From the NCBI GenBank assembly GCA_022837205.1, contig JALHEL010000020.1, forward strand, positions 1 to 13,599: a stretch of DNA of 13,599 bases, in the 5' to 3' direction. The translations under genes and the position numbers were made by a program. The stretch comes from Leptolinea sp. (GTDB lineage: Bacteria > Chloroflexota > Anaerolineae > Anaerolineales > Anaerolineaceae). Of the stretch, positions 1 through 7,155 are shown piece after piece (position 1 is the stretch's first letter; each line of letters opens with the position of its first letter). The notes beneath the pieces are model-generated. The model was given only the letters and a program-made list of their open reading frames with translations. It was not told where the DNA came from and made no database searches.

Positions 1-317
1 TCAAAGACAGTCAACTTTTCTGTTTACCGACAACATATCCGGAAGGGCTGCCGACCGTTATTTTAGAAGCCGGTTATTTCGGTGTCCCTGTGATCGCAAC
101 CGATATGGGAGGAATCAATGAAGTAATTTCCGACAATAAGACCGGAAAGATTATTCCTGCGGATGATCCAGAATCGTTGCGGTCTGCAATTCTGGAATTG
201 ATACGAGACGAAAAAGAGCGGAACCTATTCGGATCGGAATTGCAAAAAAAGGTCTCAGCGGAGTTTACTTGGCAAAAGACAGCACTCGAAGTGAAGAAAA
301 TCATCGAATCCGTCTGA
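1..317 (+). CDS. GT4-family glycosyltransferase, C-terminal fragment
   Basis: This is the 3' end of a gene that begins before the window; the reading frame starts at base 3 and ends with TGA at 315-317. About 104 residues are visible. They hold the nucleotide-sugar-binding half of a GT-B fold: the EX7E signature is seen as E-GLPTVIL-E, followed by a Gly-rich stretch (GVPVIATDMGGINEVI) and a typical C-terminal helix (ESLRSAILELI). This is standard for retaining GT4 enzymes such as those building exopolysaccharide, O-antigen or glycolipids; the acceptor and sugar cannot be read from the fragment. It lies 49 bp upstream of an SDR sugar-nucleotide enzyme on the same strand, which supports a polysaccharide-synthesis context. 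The family call is secure, the exact substrate unknown. Confidence 0.88.
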   Translation, partial: KDSQLFCLPTTYPEGLPTVILEAGYFGVPVIATDMGGINEVISDNKTGKIIPADDPESLRSAILELIRDEKERNLFGSELQKKVSAEFTWQKTALEVKKIIESV

Positions 318-366
318 ACCGCTTCCTATTTTTCGGATTTTTCTATATCGTTTATAAACGCTTTTA

Positions 367-1311
367 TTGTCAGTTTCACTTTTCGTTTCTGGAGTGGCAG
401 GTTTTCTCGGAACACCGCTTGCCAACCAACTCGTCAAAGAAGGAAATGAGGTTATCGGTCTGGATGATTTTTCCGCCGGCAATGCGGAAGGCTTAGATCC
501 GGCTGTCCGGTTAGTGCGGGGAAATATCACGGATCGGGAACTCCTTTGGAAATTGCTTCAGGGGGTTGATTGCGTTTATCATCTGGCGGCAAAAGTTATC
601 GTCCCCGATTCGATTTTATATCCGAGCGAGTATGAAAAGGTGAATGTCGGAGGAACGGTAACATTGTTGGAAGCGATGCGAGATGTCGGAATCCGTCATA
701 TGATTTTTTCTTCATCCGGAACCATTTACGGATTTCAAAAAGAGCAGCCCTTAAAAGAGGAAACAACCAAGCCCAAACCTGCTTCACCCTATGCGGTATC
801 GAAATTAGCTTCTGAATACTACATTAATACGATCGGAAGATTATGGGGGTTGGAAGCTGTTTGTCTGCGTATTTTCAATGCTTACGGTCCGCGACAGGGT
901 TTTTCATTTACCCATGCACCGGTTATTCCGACTTTTTTAAAACAATCTGCGGCACGCGGAACGGTTATTGTCCATGGGGACGGTCATAATACCCGCGACT
1001 TTGTATATGTCGACGATGTCGTTACGGCATTAATTCTGGCTTCCAAAATCAGAAATCCTCAAGAATTGGTGATCAATATCGGCAGCGGCATCGAGACTTC
1101 GGTCCAGGAGGTTCTGGATTTGGCAATCAAGATTACCGGCTCAAAGCCCGAAATCGTTTATAACCAACGTCGTCTCGGCGGACCGGATCGAATGTGTGCT
1201 GATTTAACCCTTGCTCGGAAATTACTGAATTATGAACCGAAAGTTTCGCTCGAAGAAGGTATGCGATTGACTTATGCATTGGACCGGCGATTGCATAAGC
1301 AGACCGGCTAA
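367..1311 (+). CDS. NAD-dependent epimerase/dehydratase (extended SDR)
   Basis: The 314-aa product is a full-length extended short-chain dehydrogenase of the GalE/RmlB type, which remodels nucleotide sugars. Visible motifs are the Rossmann glycine motif SGVAGFLG (residues 8-15), an acidic pair at D33-D34 ending beta-2, the YHLAA strand (71-75), the catalytic SSSGTIYG region (115-122) and YxxxK as Y142-AVS-K146, then RIFNAYGPRQ and DFVYVDDV. Substrate specificity (epimerase or 4,6-dehydratase) cannot be assigned. The start is odd. A TAA lies in frame at 355-357, so TTG at 367 is the only plausible start before the glycine motif. It has no Shine-Dalgarno sequence, but a TATAAA lies 8 nt upstream (353-358). 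The gene follows the GT4 fragment and ends well before the next operon. Confidence 0.9.
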   Translation: MSVSLFVSGVAGFLGTPLANQLVKEGNEVIGLDDFSAGNAEGLDPAVRLVRGNITDRELLWKLLQGVDCVYHLAAKVIVPDSILYPSEYEKVNVGGTVTLLEAMRDVGIRHMIFSSSGTIYGFQKEQPLKEETTKPKPASPYAVSKLASEYYINTIGRLWGLEAVCLRIFNAYGPRQGFSFTHAPVIPTFLKQSAARGTVIVHGDGHNTRDFVYVDDVVTALILASKIRNPQELVINIGSGIETSVQEVLDLAIKITGSKPEIVYNQRRLGGPDRMCADLTLARKLLNYEPKVSLEEGMRLTYALDRRLHKQTG

Positions 1312-1425
1312 ATTCAAAGAGCTTTCATAAAAACGATCAAAATCTCCTCCGTTTGAACCGGCCTTTTTCGTTTAATTCAAAAATAAGAAATTTATTATCT
1401 TTTTCTTCGTCAAGATCGGGTAGGT

Positions 1426-1431
1426 TATAAT
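1426..1431 (+). promoter_or_regulatory. Candidate -10 box (TATAAT) for a leaderless start
   Basis: A perfect TATAAT sits 6 nt before the ATG at 1438 (TATAATCAAAAGATG), where no Shine-Dalgarno sequence is visible. With initiation about 7 nt after the -10, transcription would begin at or next to the start codon, giving a leaderless mRNA for the 53-aa gene and the operon behind it. No convincing -35 hexamer is seen 16-18 bp upstream, so this is a tentative call. Confidence 0.35.
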
Positions 1432-1437
1432 CAAAAG

Positions 1438-1599
1438 ATGGATTTAACAGACTGGTTGCTTTGTTTGGGCACGGCTGCGGCATTCGGCTTTGCATTTTGG
1501 ATTCTGCTACCCCCATACGGTTGGATAGCAGGAATCGCAGTAGCGGGATTGATGTTGTATCGGGCAAAAAAGAAGCGAGACGATCTGAAACAGAAATAA
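1438..1599 (+). CDS. Small two-helix membrane protein, 53 aa
   Basis: I do not recognise this family. The 53-residue ORF runs from ATG to TAA. Its N-terminal half is a hydrophobic helix (about residues 5-24, WLLCLGTAAAFGFAFWILL), followed by a PPYGW turn, a second hydrophobic helix (about 29-41) and a strongly basic tail (RAKKKRDDLKQK). That pattern predicts a hairpin membrane protein with its charged C-terminus in the cytoplasm. It stops 17 bp before slyD and on the same strand, so it probably heads that operon. It lacks a Shine-Dalgarno sequence but has a TATAAT just upstream. Coding is supported by the coherent helix-turn-helix hydropathy and the tight spacing; the role is unknown. Confidence 0.6.
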   Translation: MDLTDWLLCLGTAAAFGFAFWILLPPYGWIAGIAVAGLMLYRAKKKRDDLKQK

Positions 1600-1616
1600 T
1601 TTATTGGAGTTATTAA

Positions 1617-2135
1617 ATGGAAAATAAAATTCCCGCTGGAAATAATAAGGTTGTCAGCCTTGCTTATACATTATGGGTTGACGGAGAACCGATCGATTCG
1701 GCTGATGTAAATAATCCTTTGGTTTATTTACACGGTCATAACAATATTATCCCCGGTCTTGAAAATGAATTAAACGGATTATTCCCCGGAGAAAAGAAAA
1801 CTGTTATTGTATCCCCGGAAGACGGATACGGCGAATTAATGCCGGATTCAATCGTTGAGTTGGATCGTTCCTTATTCCCTGAAGATTACATCCCGGCTCT
1901 CGGAAGCGTTTTACATTTACAGGATGAATCCGACCAAATTTACACAGCTTATATTCAGGATTTCAATGAAAATTCGGTTATCGTGGACCTTAATCATCCG
2001 CTGGCCGGGAAAGAATTGAAATTTGATATCGAAATAGTGGAAGTTCGGGATGCCTCCGAAGGGGAACTTAAAGCAGGACACATCCATCATGATTGTTCAT
2101 CCTGCAGCGGCTGCGAAGACGGTTCCTGCGAATGA
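1617..2135 (+). CDS. slyD: SlyD-type FKBP peptidyl-prolyl cis-trans isomerase
   Basis: This 172-aa protein is a cytosolic FKBP-fold prolyl isomerase/chaperone of the SlyD class. The first FKBP part spans about residues 10-72 (VVSLAYTLWVDGEPIDS, then HGHNNIIPGLENELNGLFPGE and SPEDGYGE). The insert-in-flap chaperone domain follows (about 75-122), and the FKBP strand returns as VDLNHPLAGKELKFDIEIVEV. The C-terminal tail carries H155, H157, H158, C160, C163, C166 and C171, matching the metal-binding tail known in E. coli SlyD, which binds nickel. A GGAG element precedes the ATG at 1617. The stop codon shares an ATGA overlap with the downstream aminotransferase, so the two are translationally coupled. 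The family call is strong; the metal served is an inference. Confidence 0.93.
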   Translation: MENKIPAGNNKVVSLAYTLWVDGEPIDSADVNNPLVYLHGHNNIIPGLENELNGLFPGEKKTVIVSPEDGYGELMPDSIVELDRSLFPEDYIPALGSVLHLQDESDQIYTAYIQDFNENSVIVDLNHPLAGKELKFDIEIVEVRDASEGELKAGHIHHDCSSCSGCEDGSCE

Positions 2136-3217
2136 AAAATTACAAAATTCCGATGGTCCCGGGTCCGGTTCGAGTAACTCCCGTTGCTTATCGGTCCTTG
2201 ACATCTGATTTCGGTGCCGGATATTGTGAAGATGAATTCTTTGAACTTTATCAGACCGTCGGGAAAAAACTGGGCATTTTGCTCGGGACACAATCGGAAG
2301 TAATTATTCAATCCGGAGAGGCAATGTCCATTCTCTGGGGTGCCATTAAAAGTTGTGTTCTTCCCGGTGAAAAAGTATTGGCAATCAGTACCGGATTTTT
2401 CGGAGAAGGTTTTGCAGACATGGCACGGGCGATTCACGCTGATGCTCAACTGGTTGAATTTGGTTATGATGAAACCGTCCATGATTTGGATCGAATCGAA
2501 TCCGCCATTAAAACCTATCAACCAAAGGTCATTACGATCGTTCATTGCGAAACACCGTCCGGTACGCTTAACCCAATTTCTGAAGTGGGACAATTAAAGA
2601 AGAAATACAATGTCCCGATAATGATCGTGGATGCGGTAGCATCAGTTGCTTGTACAGAAATTGAAGGGGACAAATGGAATGCCGATATTGTCATGGGCGG
2701 ATCTCAAAAAGGGCTTTCTTTACCTCCCACTATCGGTTTTTGTTCGGTAAGCGAGCAAGCCTGGGATATCATCCGGAAAGTTGATTATGCGGGATATGAA
2801 GCATTTTGGTCCTATCACAATATCCCGCAGAAACATGACCACCCCAATACACCGGATTGGCCGGGAATTGCGGCATTAAATGATGTATTGGATGATCTGA
2901 TGATCAACGAAGGTTTGTCGAATGTTTTTGCCCGCCATCAGGTTGTTGCTGAATTTGTCAGGAAATCTTTGACAGAAATCGGATACCGTCTGTTTCCGAA
3001 ACCGGAAGCGATTCAATCACCGTCTGTTACGGCCGTCTATGTTCCCGCCGATCGAACTTTTGAAGCTTTTGATCAACAGGTTCGAACCTATGGAATGGGT
3101 ATCGGCGGAAGTTACGGAAAAATCGCCGGAAAGGTCTTCCGTTTGGGACATATGGGAACTCAGGCAACCATGACAAACGCACGAAGTGCTATTGACGTCC
3201 TGCAACAGGTGATTTAA
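2132..3217 (+). CDS. Class V PLP aminotransferase (alanine-glyoxylate/serine-pyruvate type)
   Basis: This 361-aa PLP enzyme belongs to the class V (AGT/SPT/phosphonate transaminase) group. Seen in order: N-terminal MVPGPVRVTP, the phosphate-binding SGEA (61-64), the HCETPSGT motif (138-145), the PLP-ring aspartate D167 in IMIVDAVAS, the Schiff-base lysine K193 in GGSQKGL, and the substrate-carboxylate arginine R337 in VFRLGHMG. All catalytic residues are present, so it should be active; the amino donor and acceptor cannot be settled. The start is ATG at 2132, which overlaps the slyD stop (ATGA). An upstream in-frame TTG at 2093 lies inside slyD and is unlikely. The next gene follows after 10 bp. 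A decayed relative is encoded convergently at 4738-5844. Confidence 0.93.
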   Translation: MKNYKIPMVPGPVRVTPVAYRSLTSDFGAGYCEDEFFELYQTVGKKLGILLGTQSEVIIQSGEAMSILWGAIKSCVLPGEKVLAISTGFFGEGFADMARAIHADAQLVEFGYDETVHDLDRIESAIKTYQPKVITIVHCETPSGTLNPISEVGQLKKKYNVPIMIVDAVASVACTEIEGDKWNADIVMGGSQKGLSLPPTIGFCSVSEQAWDIIRKVDYAGYEAFWSYHNIPQKHDHPNTPDWPGIAALNDVLDDLMINEGLSNVFARHQVVAEFVRKSLTEIGYRLFPKPEAIQSPSVTAVYVPADRTFEAFDQQVRTYGMGIGGSYGKIAGKVFRLGHMGTQATMTNARSAIDVLQQVI

Positions 3218-3227
3218 TCGATTCTCC

Positions 3228-4724
3228 ATGAAACCGCTGAATGTCATTATCATCGGTGCCGGCTTGGGAGGTCTGGCTTGCGGAATCAGGCTGGCTGTCG
3301 AAGGTTGCAAAGTAAAGATTTTTGAGAAAAACCATTTTGCGGGCGGGAGCCTCGGATCAATCCGTTTGAAAGGATTTACGTTTAATACGGGGGCGGAATA
3401 TATCTCCGCCCCTTTTTTATTTGATCAGCTCTATGAATATGCGGGGAAACGCAGAATCGATTCATTTAAATTTCGGGATTGCGACCCGATATTCCAAGCG
3501 GTTTTTCCTGATTTCAAGCGCTTTGCTCTTTATTCGAACCCTGCCGAAACCGTAAAACTGAACCCTATGTTATCCGGGGCAGACTTGCAAGGTTTTAATT
3601 CTTTTACGGAGGAAAGCGCTGCGATTTTCGATGATATTTTTTTCGATTATTGCGGTCGACCAGTTGATGAAAACACTTTTCGATTTCGTACGAATTTATG
3701 GCTGCGTAGAATGAACCCGCAGAAGACTTGTGAAGAATATGCAAATGAAAAATTTCAGACTCCCGAACTGCAGCAACTTTTCGGTTTTTGGCCATTAATC
3801 GGCGGCGGAAATCCCAAAAGCGCGACCCATCTTTTTCGGGCTTTTTCACAAATGTTTCAACGGTGGGGAACAGCCGTCCCGGACGGCGGTATGGATAACA
3901 TGGTTCAAGCGATTGTACGGTTGTTCCAAGAATCGGGAGGCGAGATCTTCTATGGGACCGAGGTATCCGAAATACAAATATTCAATCATACCGTTTCCGG
4001 TGTACGACTAAAAGACGGCAGGATTCAACAAGGCGATTTGGTAATTTCCGATGCGGATGCCGCTGCGACTTACCGATATTTAATCGATTCCGATCGAACC
4101 CGCTATGATTCGGTCAATCAGGCAAAGACAAAAATTTCCGGCATCAGCGCCTTTGTTTATCATCTCGGAACCCGTTGTATCCTGCAGGAAAGAGCTCCTT
4201 TGGCTCCTTTAAATATCTTATTCCCAGAAGATTACGACCGATTTTTAAATGAACTTTTTGACCAAAAAACCCTTTCGGATCATCCATTGCTGATCCTGCG
4301 TATGGCTTCCAAAATCATCCCGGATAACGCGCCGTTCGGTTGTGAAGCGCTCTCCGTAATCGTTCCCGTTCCCAATTTGGAGAGTATCAATCCCTGGGAT
4401 CATATTTCGTACAGTTATCGAAATCATGTCTTGGACTTGCTTCAAAATTATTTTCTAACCGATATTCGGACAAATCTGATCGTCGAAGAATATCTCGATC
4501 CGATTATTATTAAAAATAGGTTGGGCAGCCATGCCGGATCCATTCTGTCATTTCAACCCGAATTACAAAAAAACGGGGAAATCCGAATGGCAAATCGTTG
4601 CCGGGATATCCGCCATCTGTATTTGGCCGGTAACGGAGCTCATCCGGGAGCAACAATTCCCGGTGTATTATTGGGAGCCGCCAATACCGTTCAGGTGATT
4701 AAAGAAGATTTCGATAAAGAATAA
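3228..4724 (+). CDS. CrtI-like FAD-dependent desaturase/oxidoreductase
   Basis: The 498-aa product is a two-dinucleotide-binding-domain flavoprotein of the phytoene desaturase (CrtI)/retinol-saturase family. Evidence: the N-terminal FAD motif G10-A-G12-LG-G15 with E33 ending the second strand and GGSLGS at 39-44, a central PDGGMDNMVQAI segment typical of the substrate domain, and the family's C-terminal signature LYLAGNGAHPGATIPGVL (about 464-481). Known members desaturate or isomerise carotenoids, but many Anaerolineae homologues are uncharacterised. No phytoene synthase (crtB) or other carotenoid gene is in the window, so a carotenoid role is only possible. It is the last gene of the operon, 10 bp after the aminotransferase, and lacks a clear ribosome-binding site, consistent with coupled translation. 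It converges on the pseudo-aminotransferase with 13 bp between stops. Confidence 0.88.
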   Translation: MKPLNVIIIGAGLGGLACGIRLAVEGCKVKIFEKNHFAGGSLGSIRLKGFTFNTGAEYISAPFLFDQLYEYAGKRRIDSFKFRDCDPIFQAVFPDFKRFALYSNPAETVKLNPMLSGADLQGFNSFTEESAAIFDDIFFDYCGRPVDENTFRFRTNLWLRRMNPQKTCEEYANEKFQTPELQQLFGFWPLIGGGNPKSATHLFRAFSQMFQRWGTAVPDGGMDNMVQAIVRLFQESGGEIFYGTEVSEIQIFNHTVSGVRLKDGRIQQGDLVISDADAAATYRYLIDSDRTRYDSVNQAKTKISGISAFVYHLGTRCILQERAPLAPLNILFPEDYDRFLNELFDQKTLSDHPLLILRMASKIIPDNAPFGCEALSVIVPVPNLESINPWDHISYSYRNHVLDLLQNYFLTDIRTNLIVEEYLDPIIIKNRLGSHAGSILSFQPELQKNGEIRMANRCRDIRHLYLAGNGAHPGATIPGVLLGAANTVQVIKEDFDKE

Positions 4725-4737
4725 TCGCGGATTTTTA

Positions 4738-5844
4738 TTATTGAGAGGAAAGTTTACTGACAACCGGAATGCTTTTCTTCGTATCATAATCAGCCAGAAA
4801 GCGGTCTAAAACGTCCAAAAATAAAGTTATTTCTTCTTCCGTAGTCTGGTTCATATGAGCGATTACAAAATAATCATCGCGCATATCATCCGGACAGTTC
4901 CCGATAATAATGCCGTAAGAGCTTAAAAAATCCGTCAGATTTTGAACCGTAAAAGGAAGCGGTTTTTTTAAGACCGTAACGGTCGGTGAGCGAAATTGGG
5001 GACGTGTGAAAATTTCGAACCGGTTGGCATCTGCCCACCCCTTCATTTTTTCGGATAGACTTACGATTCGTTTAATTCGGTTTTCAATCCCTTCCAAAAA
5101 AATCAAATCAAGTTGCCTGTCCAAAGCATTTAATAATTGAAAAGGTATCAGAGAGCGAAAACTTTTAGAATGGATATCACGGAATTGTCTTGCATAGTTC
5201 AGGCTCCATCCGGTTCCCGAAAAACCGATGGATTTGAAATTTGCTCGTTCGCCTAAAATGACCGTCCCCAATCCCGGCGGTAAACCTAAGGATATTTCGG
5301 AACCGATTAACAACGCATCCGCTTCGGACTTCAGATCTAATGCGCGAACGCTTCCAAAAGAAGCAGAACAATCTACAATAACCAAAGCATCGGGCAGCTT
5401 CTTCCGAATCATTCCCGATAATGCGGCAATATCAATTTGTGTCCCCGTAAACGGATCAATTTCGACCAAAAAAACAGCGGCATAGGATTCCTCATCAAGT
5501 GCTTTTTCAAACAGGTCTTCGTCAAAGCCGGAACCGAAAGCGGTATCGATAATCTCCGAATCGATATTCAAAGATTTTGCGATTGTCTGCCATTGCTGAG
5601 AAAAGGGACCGTTCATTCCGATCAGTACCGGTCCGCTTGCAAAACTGTTTAAAGCAACTTCATACAACCCTTCCCGTGAACAATTAAAAAAATTAATAGA
5701 AGCGGCGTCCGGAAAGAACATCTCCCGAAAACGGTCTTCAATCTTTTCTGAAAGCGAGAAAGGGTTCCCGCTTTGCGGCTTCGCAAGAGCCGCAAGAACC
5801 TTCGGATCAATCCGTGCGGGAACCGGATTTAAATTAATCGGCAT
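4738..5844 (-). CDS. Class V aminotransferase-fold pseudoenzyme (PLP lysine absent)
   Basis: The 368-aa product has the class V aminotransferase layout: N-terminal LNPVPARIDPKVLAAL, matching the PGPVRVTP segment of the enzyme at 2132-3217, an aspartate in LVIVDCSASFGS (D158) and a conserved C-terminal domain with RSPTVT. The residues that define catalysis are lost. Where the active homologue has GSQKGLSLPP, this one has GSEISLGLPP, with I184 in place of the lysine. The substrate arginine of FRLGHMG is V327 in FVIAHMN. The HxET motif is replaced by EIDP. The frame is intact over its full length, so it appears maintained rather than decaying. It could be a partner, a ligand-binding regulator or a PLP-independent protein. 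It lies convergent to the active relative and downstream of a terminator; no Shine-Dalgarno sequence is clear. Confidence 0.85.
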   Translation of the reverse strand: MPINLNPVPARIDPKVLAALAKPQSGNPFSLSEKIEDRFREMFFPDAASINFFNCSREGLYEVALNSFASGPVLIGMNGPFSQQWQTIAKSLNIDSEIIDTAFGSGFDEDLFEKALDEESYAAVFLVEIDPFTGTQIDIAALSGMIRKKLPDALVIVDCSASFGSVRALDLKSEADALLIGSEISLGLPPGLGTVILGERANFKSIGFSGTGWSLNYARQFRDIHSKSFRSLIPFQLLNALDRQLDLIFLEGIENRIKRIVSLSEKMKGWADANRFEIFTRPQFRSPTVTVLKKPLPFTVQNLTDFLSSYGIIIGNCPDDMRDDYFVIAHMNQTTEEEITLFLDVLDRFLADYDTKKSIPVVSKLSSQ

Positions 5845-5863
5845 TGGATTATTGTCTGTTTAT

Positions 5864-5895
5864 AAAAACACCCGTGGTTGAAAAGCCGAACGGGT
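5864..5895 (-). terminator. Intrinsic terminator after the sortase / small-protein operon
   Basis: Read on the minus strand, ACCCG pairs with CGGGT around an inner stem GGCT/GGTT closed by a short TTTC loop, and the hairpin is followed by GTTTTTAT. It lies 43 bp after the stop of the 69-aa gene and before the pseudo-aminotransferase start, so it should end transcription of the sortase operon and leave the pseudo-aminotransferase to its own promoter. Confidence 0.6.
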
Positions 5896-5937
5896 CTCTC
5901 ATATGATTATTTGTAAACAAAAATTCGCGGGATTCGA

Positions 5938-6147
5938 TCAAATAATGAATGACAATATGATCAGAATAGCGATAAAAACAGCTGCCAATGTTCCGATTTT
6001 CTTTAGATTTCGAATTACGTAAGTATAATCCGGATTAAATTCTTCTTTCGGCGCACGAGCCGCTAACGGCAGATTCCCGCTGCTTGAAACGGCGGTAGCA
6101 GTTGTTTTAATCGGTGCCTTCCCTTTTGTCGTATTTTTCTTTGCCAT
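5938..6147 (-). CDS. 69-aa tail-anchored membrane protein beside sortase
   Basis: I do not recognise a named family. The protein begins with MAKKNTTKGKAPIK, a basic and Thr/Ser/Ala-rich disordered N-terminus. A short conserved-looking stretch follows (EEFNPDYTYVIRNLKKIG, about 36-53), then a single C-terminal hydrophobic helix (about 54-69) that ends the protein. It is therefore predicted to be tail-anchored with its N-terminus in the cytoplasm. The start is chosen at 6147 because GGGAGG lies 5 nt before that ATG; the upstream in-frame starts have no such site. It begins 26 bp after the sortase stop on the same strand, so the two are co-transcribed. A role as a sortase accessory or membrane-organising peptide is speculation. 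Confidence 0.75.
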   Translation of the reverse strand: MAKKNTTKGKAPIKTTATAVSSSGNLPLAARAPKEEFNPDYTYVIRNLKKIGTLAAVFIAILIILSFII

Positions 6148-6173
6148 TAATCCCTCCCAAAGCATTTATTCTT

Positions 6174-7058
6174 CTATAGCATTTTCCCCGTGACAACTAT
6201 CCTTTTATCATCTACCAAATAAGGATAGCAAGAAATCAAAGTTACAGTCGGATCCGTTGTCTGTGCCATAACCTCCACCTGATTCGGCAGAACGACTTCT
6301 ATGTTTTGGACGCTATAAGTATAAGCGTTTTTTTCGGTTAATACGATGATTTGATCCCCGGGCATTAATTGATCCAAATCGCGAAAAACTTGGCCATAAA
6401 TATCATTATGACCGGAAAGAATAATATTTCCGTTTTTCCCCGGAGCCGCACTGTAAAGATTCATTCCGATCCCCGCTTTCAACGCTTCCCAATCATCCCC
6501 CAAAACGACCGGTGCATCGACATTAATCGCCGGAATTCTGAGGCGAATGACCTGTTCCATACCGGCGGGAATGGTCGGTTGAGGAGCCATTACCGAAACA
6601 ATACCGCGCAAATGCTCGGGAATTTCGCTTTCATTAAAGGTACCGACACCGCTTTCATCCGGAGGAGTATGACCGCCGGGCAAGACAACAGCCTGAATAA
6701 GCGGAGTGGGTGTCAGAGTGGGGAGAATCATAGATTTTGCCGATTCCCGATTGATGTTTTGCAAAATTTGAGAACCGATAACCAGCATAACAATGACACC
6801 GGCCACCGCCAGCAGCTCAATTGCCAATAATATTTTGTCGAATTTTTTCTGAGGCGGTGCGGTTTTGAGAACTTCCTTTTCGGATCTGTCGGAATTCCAT
6901 TTCAATTCGGAATTGATCGGCGCATTCGCTGCGTCCATCACGCGACCGCCAGCGCGATAGGAAGCGATACGAGCATCTCGTCCGATGGTTTTTTTCTGCA
7001 TCAAACGGAATCGCAATTCTTCTTCGGTTAATTCATCCGCATATTTTTTTCGTTTCAT
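6174..7058 (-). CDS. Membrane-anchored sortase (class D/E-like transpeptidase)
   Basis: The 294-aa protein has a charged cytoplasmic N-terminus of about 73 residues, one transmembrane helix (about 74-96), a Pro/Thr-rich linker (TLTPTP at 114-119) and an extracellular sortase beta-barrel. The catalytic triad is visible: H217 in ILSGHNDIYG, C277 in TLISCYPY and R286 in DKRIVV. Sortases cleave a C-terminal sorting signal and attach the protein to the cell surface or to pilin subunits. The TLxxCYP form resembles class D/E enzymes. No LPXTG-type substrate is encoded in the window; the two secreted proteins at 11642-13599 show none in the visible sequence. GTG at 7061 is an alternative start one codon earlier. 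No Shine-Dalgarno sequence is seen, but a TATAAT lies 8 nt upstream of the ATG. The long cytosolic N-terminus is unusual for a sortase. Confidence 0.9.
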   Translation of the reverse strand: MKRKKYADELTEEELRFRLMQKKTIGRDARIASYRAGGRVMDAANAPINSELKWNSDRSEKEVLKTAPPQKKFDKILLAIELLAVAGVIVMLVIGSQILQNINRESAKSMILPTLTPTPLIQAVVLPGGHTPPDESGVGTFNESEIPEHLRGIVSVMAPQPTIPAGMEQVIRLRIPAINVDAPVVLGDDWEALKAGIGMNLYSAAPGKNGNIILSGHNDIYGQVFRDLDQLMPGDQIIVLTEKNAYTYSVQNIEVVLPNQVEVMAQTTDPTVTLISCYPYLVDDKRIVVTGKML

Positions 7059-7066
7059 CACTTTTA

Positions 7067-7072
7067 ATTATA
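7067..7072 (-). promoter_or_regulatory. Candidate -10 box (TATAAT) before the sortase
   Basis: On the minus strand TATAATTAAAAGTGATG leads directly into the sortase start. The arrangement closely copies the one before the 53-aa gene (TATAATCAAAAGATG), again without a Shine-Dalgarno sequence. It would give a leaderless or near-leaderless mRNA for the sortase operon. No good -35 match is visible. Confidence 0.35.
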
Positions 7073-7155
7073 TTGCGTCTATTCGTCGATGATTTGATTG
7101 AAAGTTGTCGGTATTAAGAAAGAATATAAAATCAACAAAGATTCTTGCAAAAAAA

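Noticed and set aside
1312..1437. A possible terminator after the SDR gene
   Set aside because: Only short stems (for example AAACGA/TCGTTT) can be drawn and no clean hairpin with a T-run is present.
2093..2131. An earlier TTG start for the aminotransferase inside slyD
   Set aside because: The ATG at 2132 overlaps the slyD stop as ATGA and is directly followed by the conserved N-terminal segment; the upstream residues are unlike the family.
6148..6165. An ATG six codons earlier for the 69-aa protein
   Set aside because: GGGAGG lies between this start and the ATG at 6147 with ideal spacing, so the later start is preferred.
6369..6830. A plus-strand ORF of 153 codons
   Set aside because: It lies entirely antisense to the sortase, has no ribosome-binding site and shows no domain-like sequence.
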